Shown one piece after another: positions 8,552 through 17,807 of a stretch of 64,000 nt of DNA. This DNA comes from a virus. The DNA is taken from the IMG/VR virus record IMGVR_UViG_3300031787_009175, positions 1-64,000 of that record; one strand, 5' to 3'. The notes beneath the pieces are model-generated. The model was not told where the DNA came from and did not search any database. It saw only the letters and a list, made by a program, of their open reading frames with translations. Within the stretch, counting starts at the first letter, position 1, and each line of letters starts with the position of its first letter. Made by a program: the position numbers and the translations under genes.

Positions 8552-11500
8552 TTAATTGAATGTTGCTTTTCCGTCAAAGGTTTGTTTATCTTCATTAACA
8601 TTGACTGATTTATATATATCGGCCAATCTAGATTTTTGTTCATCAGTTCCTGCCGGTAAAGAAGAGTAATCGAAATTTCTATCCTTGTTACTTGTGAATG
8701 GTTTGTATTTTTTATATTTTTTGTTATAAATGTCTCGAGTAAACTGCTCAAAAGCATCTTTGTCGTTCTTATATTGTTTTCTGAAGTTGGTTTTCAATAT
8801 GTCTGTCGCCCTATCAAATACTTTTTTTGTTTCACCTTTGTTTATATCTTCGGTTAATACCGTATTTTCAAATTCATTATAATCACCTCTATCTGTGAAT
8901 ACTTGAGCCATCAATTGATAAAATCTACACTCGGTTGGTGTTAAACTCATGTCAGAAAAAACATATACAAAATTTGATGTATTGTATTTGTCGAGTCCCA
9001 AATATATATTGATTTCGTTATTGAAATTGTTGAGGTCTATGACTATTTGTCCGCTATCATTTTTCAATTCATCGTATGTATTTGTTGTGCTATTTTTACT
9101 TGTAGCACTCAAATTATAGACAATTTGTTCGTTTCTTGCATTTATCTTACCATCTGAATTTGTCAGAACGTAATTTAATTTTCTAACATATTGGACCCAA
9201 TTTTGTTGTTGTTGCGAAATATTTTGAATTATGTTGAATAGTTCAGTAGAGAAGTTAGTTATATATTTTTCTATATATGATTTGAGATTAGAAATCAAAA
9301 TTCTAGTTTGGGGGCTATCTAAAGCAAATTGATTAGCGATGAATGCCGCCACAATATCATTCTGTCCTGTGTCTATGTCTTCGATTACTTTCTTATATAA
9401 TTCCTCTAATCTTTCTTGAACTTGACTTGGTTTACCATAAATTTTTGCGGACTCACCAGTATTAAATTCATTGAATAGTCCTTGTGTGTATTCTCTTTCC
9501 AAAGAAGTTAGTTGAACAATTCCTAAATTATAATTTTCATAAATACTTTTAAGTTGATTAAGAATGTTTGAGAAATAATTATCTGTCTCGTCAACAAATG
9601 AATTAATAAATTTTCCATAGGAAAGTGTGCCAGTCTCACCGCTACTAGTCACTTCGATATCTGATTGAACCCCTATTGTCGTGCCGCCAGGGTTAGGTTG
9701 TTGTGTAAGTGGTTTTTCTATTTTAGGTTGGGAATCACTCAATAATTTTTTAACAAACTTTTTATCTAACTCAGAAGTATCCTCAGTAGGGGTTGCCCTT
9801 TCGTCATATATTTCAGTATTAGCGTAATAATTAAATGATAAAGCGTTTTGTAGTTCGTCTACCGGTGCAGCAAGTCCACTTCCACCTATATAATTGAAAT
9901 TCAAACTAACTTTTAAAATCATAGGCTGAACACCAATGCCTTCAGGATTCATATCATATGAAGTATTTTGGTCAGGTTGTATAGATAACGAAGTTGGGAT
10001 TATTTTTGTGTTATAAAAATCTCCGATTCTTAGTATTAAAACGGGCGGTGCCCCAAAAGCGGTGTTAGTCGCAACATTTTGTGTTGGAACACCATTAACT
10101 ATTGTTGGTATTGTTTGACCAGGTCTTATACACTGATTTAAGAAGGTGACTCTACTATTTAAACCTTCAGGTGTCATACTATGAAAACTAGGATTAAAAT
10201 ATTTCAGTTTTTCCTTCAAGTTATCATATATCATAGGATTATCTTTCTTAACCGCCTCGAAATAATCCCCTTCGTTCAGTAGTGCTCTTACAATTTTTTT
10301 TGCAATTCCTGGTCTGATGTTTTCTAATGAAGTGGTTGAAGTAGGTTTAGTTAAAGTGTTACCATTTGGATTGTCTGCAGTTGGGGCCGCTTGGTTAGTT
10401 GGAAGATTATTATTTTGGGTGTTATTTGGTTTCGGTTTTACTGTGATTTTTTTAATTATAACACTACGACAGGCCGTAGGAGTTAAGTTACTAAATTTTT
10501 CAGCGTCTGAAGCTGCAGGACTTATCTGTTGGTTACAATTAACACCTTCAACATTAACTATTGATGAAGAACTACCTAAATTTTTGAAACTCAATTTTTT
10601 ATCATTTATGTAGTTACTTAGAGTTATGGGTTGGTCTCCACCATTATTCATTTGGAATGTTTTGAAAAATTCAACAACCCTGTCAAATCTTAATTGTGTT
10701 AATGATGTGTCAGCACCTTCATTCGGTGATGAGTTAGATTCCATTTCGATTAGTATGTCTGTTTGTCCATCTTTCAATGCATCGTTAAGTTTCACTACTA
10801 AATCTTGGAAACTATTATAGTCTGGTGAAATCCTACTGAAAAAAAAGTTTTGAACTTGTGCAGGGTCTGTAGAATTACCAGCATAATTTAGTATATTGTC
10901 CTCAACCAAATATATACTCATCATCTCTTCGATTGACCCTATAGTTGCTATTTTGAAAAAAATACCTTTGGTTTCATAACTTGATAAATCAACGACTGAG
11001 TTGTCGCCAGTTTGTTTTTGTGTTGCGGTAGCATTTGAGGTATTAGCCCCTTGTTGCGCATTTTTAATTTTTTCTAATTCTTCTTTGGTGAGTCTAGGGT
11101 CATTCAGTTTTTGTTGATAAAAGGCCAACTGATTGACAGGAATTGTTGGATATTTTAGGGCTAGTTCATATAGGTCGAATTTAGTGCATCCAGCGAAAAA
11201 TGAATTTATGATACTATCAATCCGATTCGAATCTTTTTCATTTTCCAAAACTTTTTGGGCTATTACATCCAAAACAGATGGGTAATCAACAATTATTTTG
11301 AATGTTATTTGTCCTGTTCTTGATGTGTTTTTGTATGTGTAAATTGGTTCGGGTCTACCTAAGAAGGTTGTTCCGGGAAAATCAACACTACTGGTTTCAC
11401 TGTAAGTTAAATCATATGGTGGAAACCACATAATTCGACCCCCATTCGGACCTTTTTCACATGCGGGTAATTCAAATTGTAAACTTGTAGTTCTCCAAGC

Positions 11501-13342
11501 CAAATTTTCGATTGAGAACATATATTTTTTTACCTTACCATCAATTATGTTAGTTGAGGCAGTTTTTTCTGAGGCTTTAGTAGGTGTTATATTTAGATTA
11601 AATGGACTATCCAATACAGAGTATGTAAATGCTCTATTAGCGTTTGTAATACCTTCTGATTTTTGTAGCCTCGCATGAGTATAGTATGGACTATCCTTTG
11701 TGAATACTCTTGCATATTCTTCACCAACTAAATTTCCGTTCGTGTTAGTATATGCGATAACCTTTGAACCTTTTGTTATTTCTTTATATCCGTCGTGAAA
11801 AACCTTACTTACTTGATTTATTGCATTTCCAACGTGTTTTAATCTTCTCTCACCTCTTACTCTGTCTGCAGAATCAATCAATCTTTGTGTATCATCTAAG
11901 ATTGAACCTACTTTGAAAGTAACACTTTTTGATTCATTTTTTTTGTATTGGGTTCCTACACCATTTGTATTGAAGGATGGGTCTGATTTTCCTGCAGCTC
12001 CACCAGGTTTGGCAAACTTACCGGCATTTGGTGAATACTTTGGTGATGTCCACACAAAATTCCCATCTATATTATCATTGGTCCCAGGTTTTGAAGCTAA
12101 ACCAAAATTCAATCTGCTTTGATTACCTTCATATAATTCTGACAAATCGGTAGGTCCATATACAGGAGCTTCAACCGATTCTCCAAAAGCATTAATTGGA
12201 ACATCAGTTAATGGACTTGCAATATATGATGGTTCTATTACTGATGAACCTACGTAATAGGTTCCAGGAGCTTGTGTTCCAACAACACCTGCCAGTGAGT
12301 TTAATGCTGTTGCACCAACATTATTGAACAATCCTCCTGCTATACTATTACCATAAGCGGGTCTATAAATATTGTAGTTGATGTTCGAGAACAGAATACT
12401 TTTTTGCCCACTACCTGTTTGTTCCAAAAACAATTGTGAAGGGGTTATAAATCTGTTGGAGACCCCTGACAACAATCCTCCCAATAAAGTACTGGCTCCC
12501 GCAATAACATTTATTAACTGACCTGTTGTTCCAATATTTCTTACAGGTGAAGAAAAGTAATCACCTAATATTGGTGATGAGGGGAAATATGTTCCTGCTA
12601 ATGCGTTTAGATAGGTATCTTCAGCGGCGGGAATTGTTATCCTAAAATCATTTGCAGTAGATATGTTACCACTATTGAAATCGGTTGATTGAGAAAATGG
12701 GTCAGTTAAATAAGATAATCCAGTTTTATTTTTGATACCTGTTGAGGTGGCAATACCAGCGTTAATTGAAATGTGGAATTTCAAGGAGCTTGCTCCTAAT
12801 TGTGCTAAGTATGAGTCAGAACTTAAAGGACCGTTACTACCCTGTGGATTTTGTTGGGTAACGATGTCATAAGCATTATAATTTGATGTTGTGTAATATA
12901 AAGGTAAATAGGGTTGATAAACTTTGTTATTTAATTGGCTCTCCTGTATATTATAAATGAAACTATATCCACCAATTGGGGTCCATTTGTTTGACTTATT
13001 ATAAATTGTTTTCAGATAAAACTTACCTAACTCAGGTAACTCGGTGTCCGTAAAATCATATTCTCCTTGATTTGGTGTTGTAGGTAATGGGGGGCCATTG
13101 AATGTTATAACATCATTAAATCCTCCTTCAGGTCCATATTGATTGAGGGGGTAAAAGTTATTAGATAGTGAAGATATTTGTGGTGTATCAATTACTGAAT
13201 CCACAGTTTGAACTATCTCGTATGGGGTATTTTGGTAAGGGGAGGTAAATACACCAGGAACCGAGTAGGGTTGTAAATTCCTGCTAAGTAAATTATTTCT
13301 GAACTGTGAAGAATTAGATAAAGATAATGTGCTTTCAGCCAT
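8552..13342 (-). CDS. Giant baseplate/tail structural protein (1596 aa)
   Basis: 1596 aa, directly after the tape measure gene and before the LysM wedge protein. The N-terminal third is rich in Ser/Asn/Tyr/Gly with many short beta-like stretches. Around residues 640-760 a more compact block (FSIENLAWRTTSLQFEL, GRIMWFPPYDLTYSET, TGQITFKIIVDYPSVLDVI) resembles baseplate core proteins of Bacteroidota myophages. Residues about 860-895 (ILIEMESNSSPNEG, TQLRFDRVVEFF) are reminiscent of an OmpA-type peptidoglycan-associating helix but lack the full motif. The C-terminal 400 residues are helical and charged. No enzymatic domain is evident. A TATTTATT element lies 14 nt upstream of the ATG. Probably a hub or wedge scaffold, by position and size only. 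Confidence 0.65.
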   Translation of the reverse strand: MAESTLSLSNSSQFRNNLLSRNLQPYSVPGVFTSPYQNTPYEIVQTVDSVIDTPQISSLSNNFYPLNQYGPEGGFNDVITFNGPPLPTTPNQGEYDFTDTELPELGKFYLKTIYNKSNKWTPIGGYSFIYNIQESQLNNKVYQPYLPLYYTTSNYNAYDIVTQQNPQGSNGPLSSDSYLAQLGASSLKFHISINAGIATSTGIKNKTGLSYLTDPFSQSTDFNSGNISTANDFRITIPAAEDTYLNALAGTYFPSSPILGDYFSSPVRNIGTTGQLINVIAGASTLLGGLLSGVSNRFITPSQLFLEQTGSGQKSILFSNINYNIYRPAYGNSIAGGLFNNVGATALNSLAGVVGTQAPGTYYVGSSVIEPSYIASPLTDVPINAFGESVEAPVYGPTDLSELYEGNQSRLNFGLASKPGTNDNIDGNFVWTSPKYSPNAGKFAKPGGAAGKSDPSFNTNGVGTQYKKNESKSVTFKVGSILDDTQRLIDSADRVRGERRLKHVGNAINQVSKVFHDGYKEITKGSKVIAYTNTNGNLVGEEYARVFTKDSPYYTHARLQKSEGITNANRAFTYSVLDSPFNLNITPTKASEKTASTNIIDGKVKKYMFSIENLAWRTTSLQFELPACEKGPNGGRIMWFPPYDLTYSETSSVDFPGTTFLGRPEPIYTYKNTSRTGQITFKIIVDYPSVLDVIAQKVLENEKDSNRIDSIINSFFAGCTKFDLYELALKYPTIPVNQLAFYQQKLNDPRLTKEELEKIKNAQQGANTSNATATQKQTGDNSVVDLSSYETKGIFFKIATIGSIEEMMSIYLVEDNILNYAGNSTDPAQVQNFFFSRISPDYNSFQDLVVKLNDALKDGQTDILIEMESNSSPNEGADTSLTQLRFDRVVEFFKTFQMNNGGDQPITLSNYINDKKLSFKNLGSSSSIVNVEGVNCNQQISPAASDAEKFSNLTPTACRSVIIKKITVKPKPNNTQNNNLPTNQAAPTADNPNGNTLTKPTSTTSLENIRPGIAKKIVRALLNEGDYFEAVKKDNPMIYDNLKEKLKYFNPSFHSMTPEGLNSRVTFLNQCIRPGQTIPTIVNGVPTQNVATNTAFGAPPVLILRIGDFYNTKIIPTSLSIQPDQNTSYDMNPEGIGVQPMILKVSLNFNYIGGSGLAAPVDELQNALSFNYYANTEIYDERATPTEDTSELDKKFVKKLLSDSQPKIEKPLTQQPNPGGTTIGVQSDIEVTSSGETGTLSYGKFINSFVDETDNYFSNILNQLKSIYENYNLGIVQLTSLEREYTQGLFNEFNTGESAKIYGKPSQVQERLEELYKKVIEDIDTGQNDIVAAFIANQFALDSPQTRILISNLKSYIEKYITNFSTELFNIIQNISQQQQNWVQYVRKLNYVLTNSDGKINARNEQIVYNLSATSKNSTTNTYDELKNDSGQIVIDLNNFNNEINIYLGLDKYNTSNFVYVFSDMSLTPTECRFYQLMAQVFTDRGDYNEFENTVLTEDINKGETKKVFDRATDILKTNFRKQYKNDKDAFEQFTRDIYNKKYKKYKPFTSNKDRNFDYSSLPAGTDEQKSRLADIYKSVNVNEDKQTFDGKATFN

Positions 13343-13356
13343 CCAAATTTTTTCTT

Positions 13357-13364
13357 AATAAATA
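13357..13364 (-). promoter_or_regulatory. Candidate late-gene element TATTTATT
   Basis: CTATTTATT on the minus strand, 14 nt before the ATG of the 1596-aa baseplate gene and in the 39-nt gap after the tape measure stop. Confidence 0.35.
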
Positions 13365-13381
13365 GTTTTATTAAGATTTTT

Positions 13382-15295
13382 TTATGCGGTAAGATTAAAA
13401 TTAGAAACCGCTTCATTTATTTTCGATTTCAAATTTTGGACTGTGGTTGTTTCAAATAAAATTTCTTTTAATTTTTCTTTGTCCATTTCTTTGTCTGATG
13501 TAACATTAAGATTCAGGGTTATTTCTCCTGATATTGGAACTCTTACTTCTGGTTTTACTTGGTCTTTGAGTGCGGCGAACCTATCTTCCATTTCATTTAA
13601 TGGTGACATATCTGAAGATGGTGTTCCTCCCTTCAAATAACTTTCTTTTATACCCATTACTAAATCACCTTCATCAAAACTCACGACTGAACCATCCGAA
13701 CGAAATACGAAGTCACTCTGTTTCTTTAATCCCTCTATAAACCCATCAACACCGCCAACCGTAGATTTTCCAATTTTACCTATCTGGTCGACAATACCAT
13801 CGAAGTCTTTTTCTTGTCTCAATTTTATTAAGTCTTCATTTTTTCTTGCTGTTTCTCTGAATTTGTCAATGTTACCACTGACACCAGAAGCCCTATAGTC
13901 CTTGGATAGCTTGTTTCCAGCCTCAGTTAAAACGACTAATTGTAATAAGGAAGCATCGACTGAATATAATAAGCTATTTGTTAGTTCGTTAGAAGACATT
14001 TGTTTTTTTATTGCCTCATCTTGGTCCTTGATTGTCATCGTTTCTCCTAACCTTTTCAAATCCTCATCAGATAACTCCATTATGTTTTTTGTCATTTTTT
14101 TTCCATCTTTGTCGGTGAATTCAACTACAAAACCCTCACCCTCCTTGAATTGGGCTAACCCCTCTATAAGTTTTTTGTCTTCTTCACTGTATGGTTTAAA
14201 TTTTAATTCCTCACTAATCATTGCAGTTTCTTTCATCCTTTTACCAACTTTCATCAATTCCGCTTCTGATTGCCCCGTTAAATCCGATAGTTCTTTTAAC
14301 ATCCTTCTATTTCCTTTTAAGAAATCAACTTCACCTGTTTCCTTATTAAATTGAAACATGGATTCGGTCAACTTACCTATCTCCTGAGCAAATGCTTCAG
14401 GGTCGTTCTCTGCTAAAAACATAACTCTTATCGGGTCGGATAGTTCTGATGCCGCAAAACCAAGTTGTGAAAGTGAGTTAGAGAATTCAATAGCCTTGTC
14501 AGGGTCCATAAGTTCGTCCATTTTTTTGAATACACTTTCCATATTAATACCCAACTTTGCGGACTCGGCCGTCATTCTAGCTAATCCTTCGATACCCCCC
14601 TTGAAATTGTATAAATCTAACTTTCCAATATTATCAACTACGCTATCGGACACTCCGGCTACATTTACCCCCATACCTACTACGGTTTTTGCAACTTTAG
14701 CCATTTGTTCTCCAATATTGTTTACTGACCTACCAGCCCCCAAGAAATTTTTAACGAGTTTGTCTGTCGACACATTAGTTAGTTCAGAAGCTTTAGCCAC
14801 CTCAACTATGTTTTGCTTTGAAATGAATACGTTTCTTGCCAAGCTTTTACTGTAAGATTCCTGTATTTTAGCCGCATTTTCAAAGGCTTCTTTCGGGTCT
14901 AATGACCCTTTTGAAAAAGTAATCATCTCTTGGCCGGCTTCGTAAAGCCTTTCTTTTAACATTTCCACATTTTCTGAACCAACACCAAATTGGTCAAATG
15001 TTCTGAATGCCGATTCCTCAAATTCCATAAATTCTTCTATGGCGTTTGGAACAATCGCAGTCAATTTCTTGAACCCATCAAATGCTGCTGTGACTCCATC
15101 TGGGAGGTTACCCATATTAGGTATCTTATTTAAAAGCTTATTTAAGTCGGTAACTTGCCCAATTATCCCTTTTATGCTAAAACCCGTTAACCCCAAAACC
15201 TGAGTGGCAAATCTAAGTTCTTGGGCCATTGCGCTTTGAAAAGTACCGGTTGTGCCTTTACCACTAGCATCCGGTGTGGGTTCTGAATGAAACAT
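13382..15295 (-). CDS. Tail tape measure protein
   Basis: 637 aa. The protein fixes tail length and is held inside the tail tube before DNA ejection. Evidence is its position (after tube and gp26-family genes, before baseplate proteins), its predominantly helical composition with long Lys/Glu/Ala/Leu segments, and alternating hydrophobic segments in the N-terminal third (around LRFATQVLGLTGFSIKGIIG and VGMGVNVAGVSDSVVDNIG). At roughly 1.5 angstrom per residue, 637 residues would measure a tail of about 95 nm, close to T4 (gp29, 590 aa). The C-terminus (from about 540) switches to a beta-rich LNLNVTSDKEMDKEKLKEIL. It is preceded by a short ORF overlapping the gp26-family gene, the usual place of tail-assembly chaperones. 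Confidence 0.75.
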   Translation of the reverse strand: MFHSEPTPDASGKGTTGTFQSAMAQELRFATQVLGLTGFSIKGIIGQVTDLNKLLNKIPNMGNLPDGVTAAFDGFKKLTAIVPNAIEEFMEFEESAFRTFDQFGVGSENVEMLKERLYEAGQEMITFSKGSLDPKEAFENAAKIQESYSKSLARNVFISKQNIVEVAKASELTNVSTDKLVKNFLGAGRSVNNIGEQMAKVAKTVVGMGVNVAGVSDSVVDNIGKLDLYNFKGGIEGLARMTAESAKLGINMESVFKKMDELMDPDKAIEFSNSLSQLGFAASELSDPIRVMFLAENDPEAFAQEIGKLTESMFQFNKETGEVDFLKGNRRMLKELSDLTGQSEAELMKVGKRMKETAMISEELKFKPYSEEDKKLIEGLAQFKEGEGFVVEFTDKDGKKMTKNIMELSDEDLKRLGETMTIKDQDEAIKKQMSSNELTNSLLYSVDASLLQLVVLTEAGNKLSKDYRASGVSGNIDKFRETARKNEDLIKLRQEKDFDGIVDQIGKIGKSTVGGVDGFIEGLKKQSDFVFRSDGSVVSFDEGDLVMGIKESYLKGGTPSSDMSPLNEMEDRFAALKDQVKPEVRVPISGEITLNLNVTSDKEMDKEKLKEILFETTTVQNLKSKINEAVSNFNLTA

Positions 15296-15312
15296 ATTAA
15301 TATATTATAGTT

Positions 15313-15320
15313 ATAAATAT
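15313..15320 (-). promoter_or_regulatory. Candidate late-gene element ATATTTAT
   Basis: ATATTTAT on the minus strand, 17 nt before the tape measure ATG, in the short gap after the 59-aa ORF. Confidence 0.4.
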
Positions 15321-15328
15321 ACAGGATA

Positions 15329-15508
15329 TCACTTTCTGACTTTGTCTTCAAGTAGTTGTGTTATCAAGTATTTTCTAACATATGTTGGCATAGTCAAAAA
15401 ATCACTATATGATAAGTGATTGTATTTTGACAAATAATAAAACTCGTCTAAAATGTTTTTAGAATGCTCATATGAAAGGCCGAAAAAACTCCACCCCGAA
15501 AGCAACAT
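15329..15508 (-). CDS. Small ORF overlapping the gp26-like gene; candidate tail-assembly chaperone part
   Basis: 59 aa in the +1 frame relative to the gp26-family gene, overlapping its last 41 nt and ending 33 nt before the tape measure ATG. The translation (LSYEHSKNILDEFYYLSKYN, then MPTYVRKYLITQLLEDKVRK) is well formed, charged and helical, unlike random out-of-frame sequence. It can start at its own ATG (15506-15508), with AAAAGG 9 nt upstream, or be made as a C-terminal extension by a +1 (or -2) frameshift. Tail-assembly chaperones just upstream of tape measures are classically made in such overlapping arrangements; T4 has gp51 next to gp26. Coding status is fairly likely, mechanism unresolved. 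Confidence 0.6.
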   Translation of the reverse strand: MLLSGWSFFGLSYEHSKNILDEFYYLSKYNHLSYSDFLTMPTYVRKYLITQLLEDKVRK

Positions 15509-16229
15509 TAATCGTTACCTTTTCTCCTGACGGGGCTATTACATCTTTTCTTAAGTCCAATGAAGGTTCGTTTTCATCCATAAATTTACGAATGTGTTTA
15601 GAATCCATAATTGGCATCTGTTCTATAAATTGGACAATTTTACCTTTATCTGTATCCCCATCAATAGACGTAATCATTTTTTGTAAAGTCCAAGTGACCT
15701 TTGGTGCAACCCTACCTGTTGGGTAGTTATCAGCCTTATCACTAATATCTTGGTATTCGTAAAGTGTCAATGGTTTCAATTTTACTTCAACACCTGTCCT
15801 CGGAAGGGTTGTAACGAATTCACCATTTTCGTTTGGTTGGAATTCAGTTCTTTTCAGATTTATTTCATCTAAGAGAATTGTCCCTTCAAATTTTCTTCCG
15901 TCTGAAGGGTCTGTTACATTAAAAGTATATTCAGGACCAAAAGATGTATTCCTTAAAAAAAGTAAGATAGCTTGAACGTCCCCTGTTAGTAATTCTTCAG
16001 GTCTTAAATCAGGTTCATATAATTTACTTCTTATTAATGATAATGCTAATCCATCTTTATTTTTAGCCCCTGATAAATAATTAGCAATGATGTTTTCGTC
16101 AGTTGCGGTAAGATAGCCCACCTTCACTGTCTTCTTCTTTGACTTATAAAATAATCCTTTTGTTGGTAACTCTACCACGTCGTGTGGCAGATTAAAGTTC
16201 ATCTGTCCGTATGCCGATGCTTGGTCCAT
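15468..16229 (-). CDS. T4 gp26-family baseplate hub/tail-assembly protein
   Basis: 253 aa from the chosen start. The N-terminal half matches the family of T4 baseplate protein gp26 (Pfam T4_baseplate type): NLPHDVVELPTKGLFY, KVGYLTATDENIIANYL, LLTGDVQAILLFLRNTSFG and EYTFNV. It then continues with a beta-rich region and a helical C-terminus. An upstream in-frame ATG (16239-16241) encodes MVFF, but those codons are the 3' arm and T-run of the tube gene's terminator, so the second ATG (MDQASAYG, 16229) is preferred. The last 41 nt overlap a 59-aa ORF in another frame. The gene lies between tail tube and tape measure, as expected for a baseplate hub or chaperone component. Confidence 0.7.
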   Translation of the reverse strand: MDQASAYGQMNFNLPHDVVELPTKGLFYKSKKKTVKVGYLTATDENIIANYLSGAKNKDGLALSLIRSKLYEPDLRPEELLTGDVQAILLFLRNTSFGPEYTFNVTDPSDGRKFEGTILLDEINLKRTEFQPNENGEFVTTLPRTGVEVKLKPLTLYEYQDISDKADNYPTGRVAPKVTWTLQKMITSIDGDTDKGKIVQFIEQMPIMDSKHIRKFMDENEPSLDLRKDVIAPSGEKVTINVAFGVEFFRPFI

Positions 16230-16264
16230 AAAAAAAACCATAGGGATTTTGTGCCCCTATGGTT
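16230..16264 (-). terminator. Intrinsic terminator after the tail tube gene
   Basis: On the minus strand a 10-bp stem AACCATAGGG/CCCTATGGTT encloses a 9-nt loop and is followed by a run of T down to 16230. It lies 33 nt beyond the tail tube stop. The T-run directly abuts the ATG chosen for the gp26-like gene, so partial read-through probably feeds that gene. Confidence 0.8.
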
Positions 16265-16297
16265 ATAAAAATACTTTTTTTGAAAAAATTGTAAAGA

Positions 16298-16786
16298 TTA
16301 GTATAGTAAAATAGCTCTATCGTATTGTAACGTCAACGAAATTTCAGCCAGTTTGTCATCTGTGTAACCTAGAGTTCCGAAGTCAGCATTGGTGATGAAA
16401 GTTCCTTGAAGGTTCCATTTTTCCACAACCACCCCGGTTGGGTCCAACATTTCTAACCAACAATCTTTCTTATATCCTGCGGCATAACCCATACGACCTG
16501 TTACTGATTCAGCACACAATCTCACCCATTCCATAACAGCTTGAGCGGCAGAAGGTCCAATTGGGTCTCTCAGTTTAACATTTATTGTTTCCCAATTGAA
16601 TCTACCCGCAACATAAGTTTCTGTATTAAGGAATGGAATTGGAACGGAATTTATTTTAATTTTCGGACGAGCAGCAGTTTCTACAAACCACTCATTGATA
16701 CCCAAATCATCGGCGAATCTAAAAATGAATCTATTGTTCCTTTTAGGTTCGTAAGGTAAGGGCATTTTCATTAACAAATCAGCCAT
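16298..16786 (-). CDS. 19: Tail tube protein, gp19-like
   Basis: 162 aa, the same length as T4 gp19 (163 aa). The protein forms the inner tube hexamers through which DNA passes. The sequence shows the gp19/gpV-type order: an N-terminal basic lead (PLPYEPKRNNRFIFRF), a beta-strand region ending in KINSVPIPFLNTETYVAG, then WETINVKLRDPIGPSAAQAVMEWVRL with the conserved 'D.IGPSA...V..W' signature, and a C-terminal strand LAEISLTLQYDRAIL. It has its own terminator and an ATATTTAT element 43 nt upstream, as suits a protein needed in high amounts. Confidence 0.9.
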   Translation of the reverse strand: MADLLMKMPLPYEPKRNNRFIFRFADDLGINEWFVETAARPKIKINSVPIPFLNTETYVAGRFNWETINVKLRDPIGPSAAQAVMEWVRLCAESVTGRMGYAAGYKKDCWLEMLDPTGVVVEKWNLQGTFITNADFGTLGYTDDKLAEISLTLQYDRAILLY

Positions 16787-16829
16787 TTTATTTTGTGTTT
16801 TTAATTTCGTTTATTTTTATTTATATCTT

Positions 16830-16837
16830 ATAAATAT
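16830..16837 (-). promoter_or_regulatory. Candidate late-gene element ATATTTAT
   Basis: ATATTTAT on the minus strand, 43 nt upstream of the tail tube ATG. This gives a longer A-rich leader than at most other sites. Confidence 0.4.
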
Positions 16838-16853
16838 ATCTTTGAAGATTTTT

Positions 16854-17780
16854 TTATTTACTTTTATTTTTTTTTCGAGTAGGTTTCTCTAGTTCCGGTT
16901 TAGTTTTACTTATTACTATTTTGTTCTTTCCACCTTCTGATGTATCATAAACAACAAAATGTATTTCTGGATATTGTTTAGATAATTCTTCTTTTAAGAA
17001 TTCTACTGCGGCTTTTACATTCTTCTTGTCATCATCTGAAAAACCAAATGATATAGAACTATATCCACTATTAATCCAGTAATCCATTTCACTCCATATT
17101 TTTCTTACGAAGTCTGCAATCGCAACCTTTTTTGCATGTTCAGGATTTGCCGATGCACCTGAAACGTCTAATCCCATTCGTCTTCCGAATTCTTCTGAAG
17201 AAACCGAATAATACTCCCCCTTTTCGTCTAAATAAAGGTCAATTAATTGACTTTGCGAAAGTGAATCTAATTTGTCCGCAAATGATTGAGAAAACCTTTT
17301 TTCTTTTTTAAAGTTATCTTTTATGTTTTGAACCATTTTATTTTTTTCGTTTTCTGAAAATGAGTCAATAACTATTCTTACCCCTTTCTTTAAGATATCT
17401 GGTTTGTGTCCTCTAGCCGTGTTTATAGCAAATGGGTCTCCATAGATAAGCGTTTCTTTGAAATCGTCATAACTTGGTGCGTAGGATTTTCTTTTAATTG
17501 CGATTTTAACGTCACGTAAAAATGGTTCCGATTCTTTGAAATCTCTGAATGCGTCTGCAGCGCTATTGTTTCTTGGTCTATAATCAGGGTCATTTCTTAA
17601 TTCTGCAAAATCTCTAGTTGAGACCTCGACAGGTATCCAAACACCATCTTCTTTTTTGTCCATTTTTATTTTGGTCGGCATGTGTAAGATATTGTCGTCC
17701 CAATCCTTCATATAGGTTCTCAACTTTGTTTCTTTAAGAACACTCCTTATTATACCACGTAATTGTTTTCTATTCGTCAT
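16854..17780 (-). CDS. HAD-like protein with N-terminal basic helix
   Basis: 308 aa between sheath and tube genes. Residues 26-30 (DWDDN) fit HAD motif I with Asp26 as nucleophile and Asp28 as acid/base. Thr121 in NTARGH fits motif II, Lys130-131 could serve motif III, and SDDDKKN (248-254) resembles the acidic motif IV. Between motifs is a long cap-like insertion (about 135-240). HAD proteins are mostly phosphatases; the substrate here is unknown. The first 20 residues (RKQLRGIIRSVLKET) form a basic amphipathic helix like those on several unrelated proteins in this window, perhaps a targeting tag. The C-terminus is Lys-rich (TRKKNKSK). A HAD enzyme in the middle of tail genes is unusual and suggests a virion-borne or assembly-linked enzyme. 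Confidence 0.6.
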   Translation of the reverse strand: MTNRKQLRGIIRSVLKETKLRTYMKDWDDNILHMPTKIKMDKKEDGVWIPVEVSTRDFAELRNDPDYRPRNNSAADAFRDFKESEPFLRDVKIAIKRKSYAPSYDDFKETLIYGDPFAINTARGHKPDILKKGVRIVIDSFSENEKNKMVQNIKDNFKKEKRFSQSFADKLDSLSQSQLIDLYLDEKGEYYSVSSEEFGRRMGLDVSGASANPEHAKKVAIADFVRKIWSEMDYWINSGYSSISFGFSDDDKKNVKAAVEFLKEELSKQYPEIHFVVYDTSEGGKNKIVISKTKPELEKPTRKKNKSK

Positions 17781-17784
17781 AAAA

Positions 17785-17792
17785 ATAAATAT
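17785..17792 (-). promoter_or_regulatory. Candidate late-gene element ATATTTAT
   Basis: ATATTTAT on the minus strand, only 4 nt before the ATG of the HAD-like gene. At this distance a -10 box would give a leaderless transcript, or the element acts in translation instead. Confidence 0.3.
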
Positions 17793-17807
17793 CCATAAAT
17801 AAGAAAA

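Noticed and set aside
13902-14354. 150-aa rightward ORF
   Set aside because: Shadow of the tape measure gene; its hydrophobic composition is the complement of a charged helical protein.
15468-15508. Classical -1 frameshift at the T-run TTTTTT near the end of the gp26-like gene
   Set aside because: The -1 frame closes after eight codons; only the +1 frame is open to the tape measure.
16230-16241. First ATG (MVFF) as start of the gp26-like protein
   Set aside because: Those codons are the 3' arm and T-run of the tube terminator; the next ATG gives a normal N-terminus.
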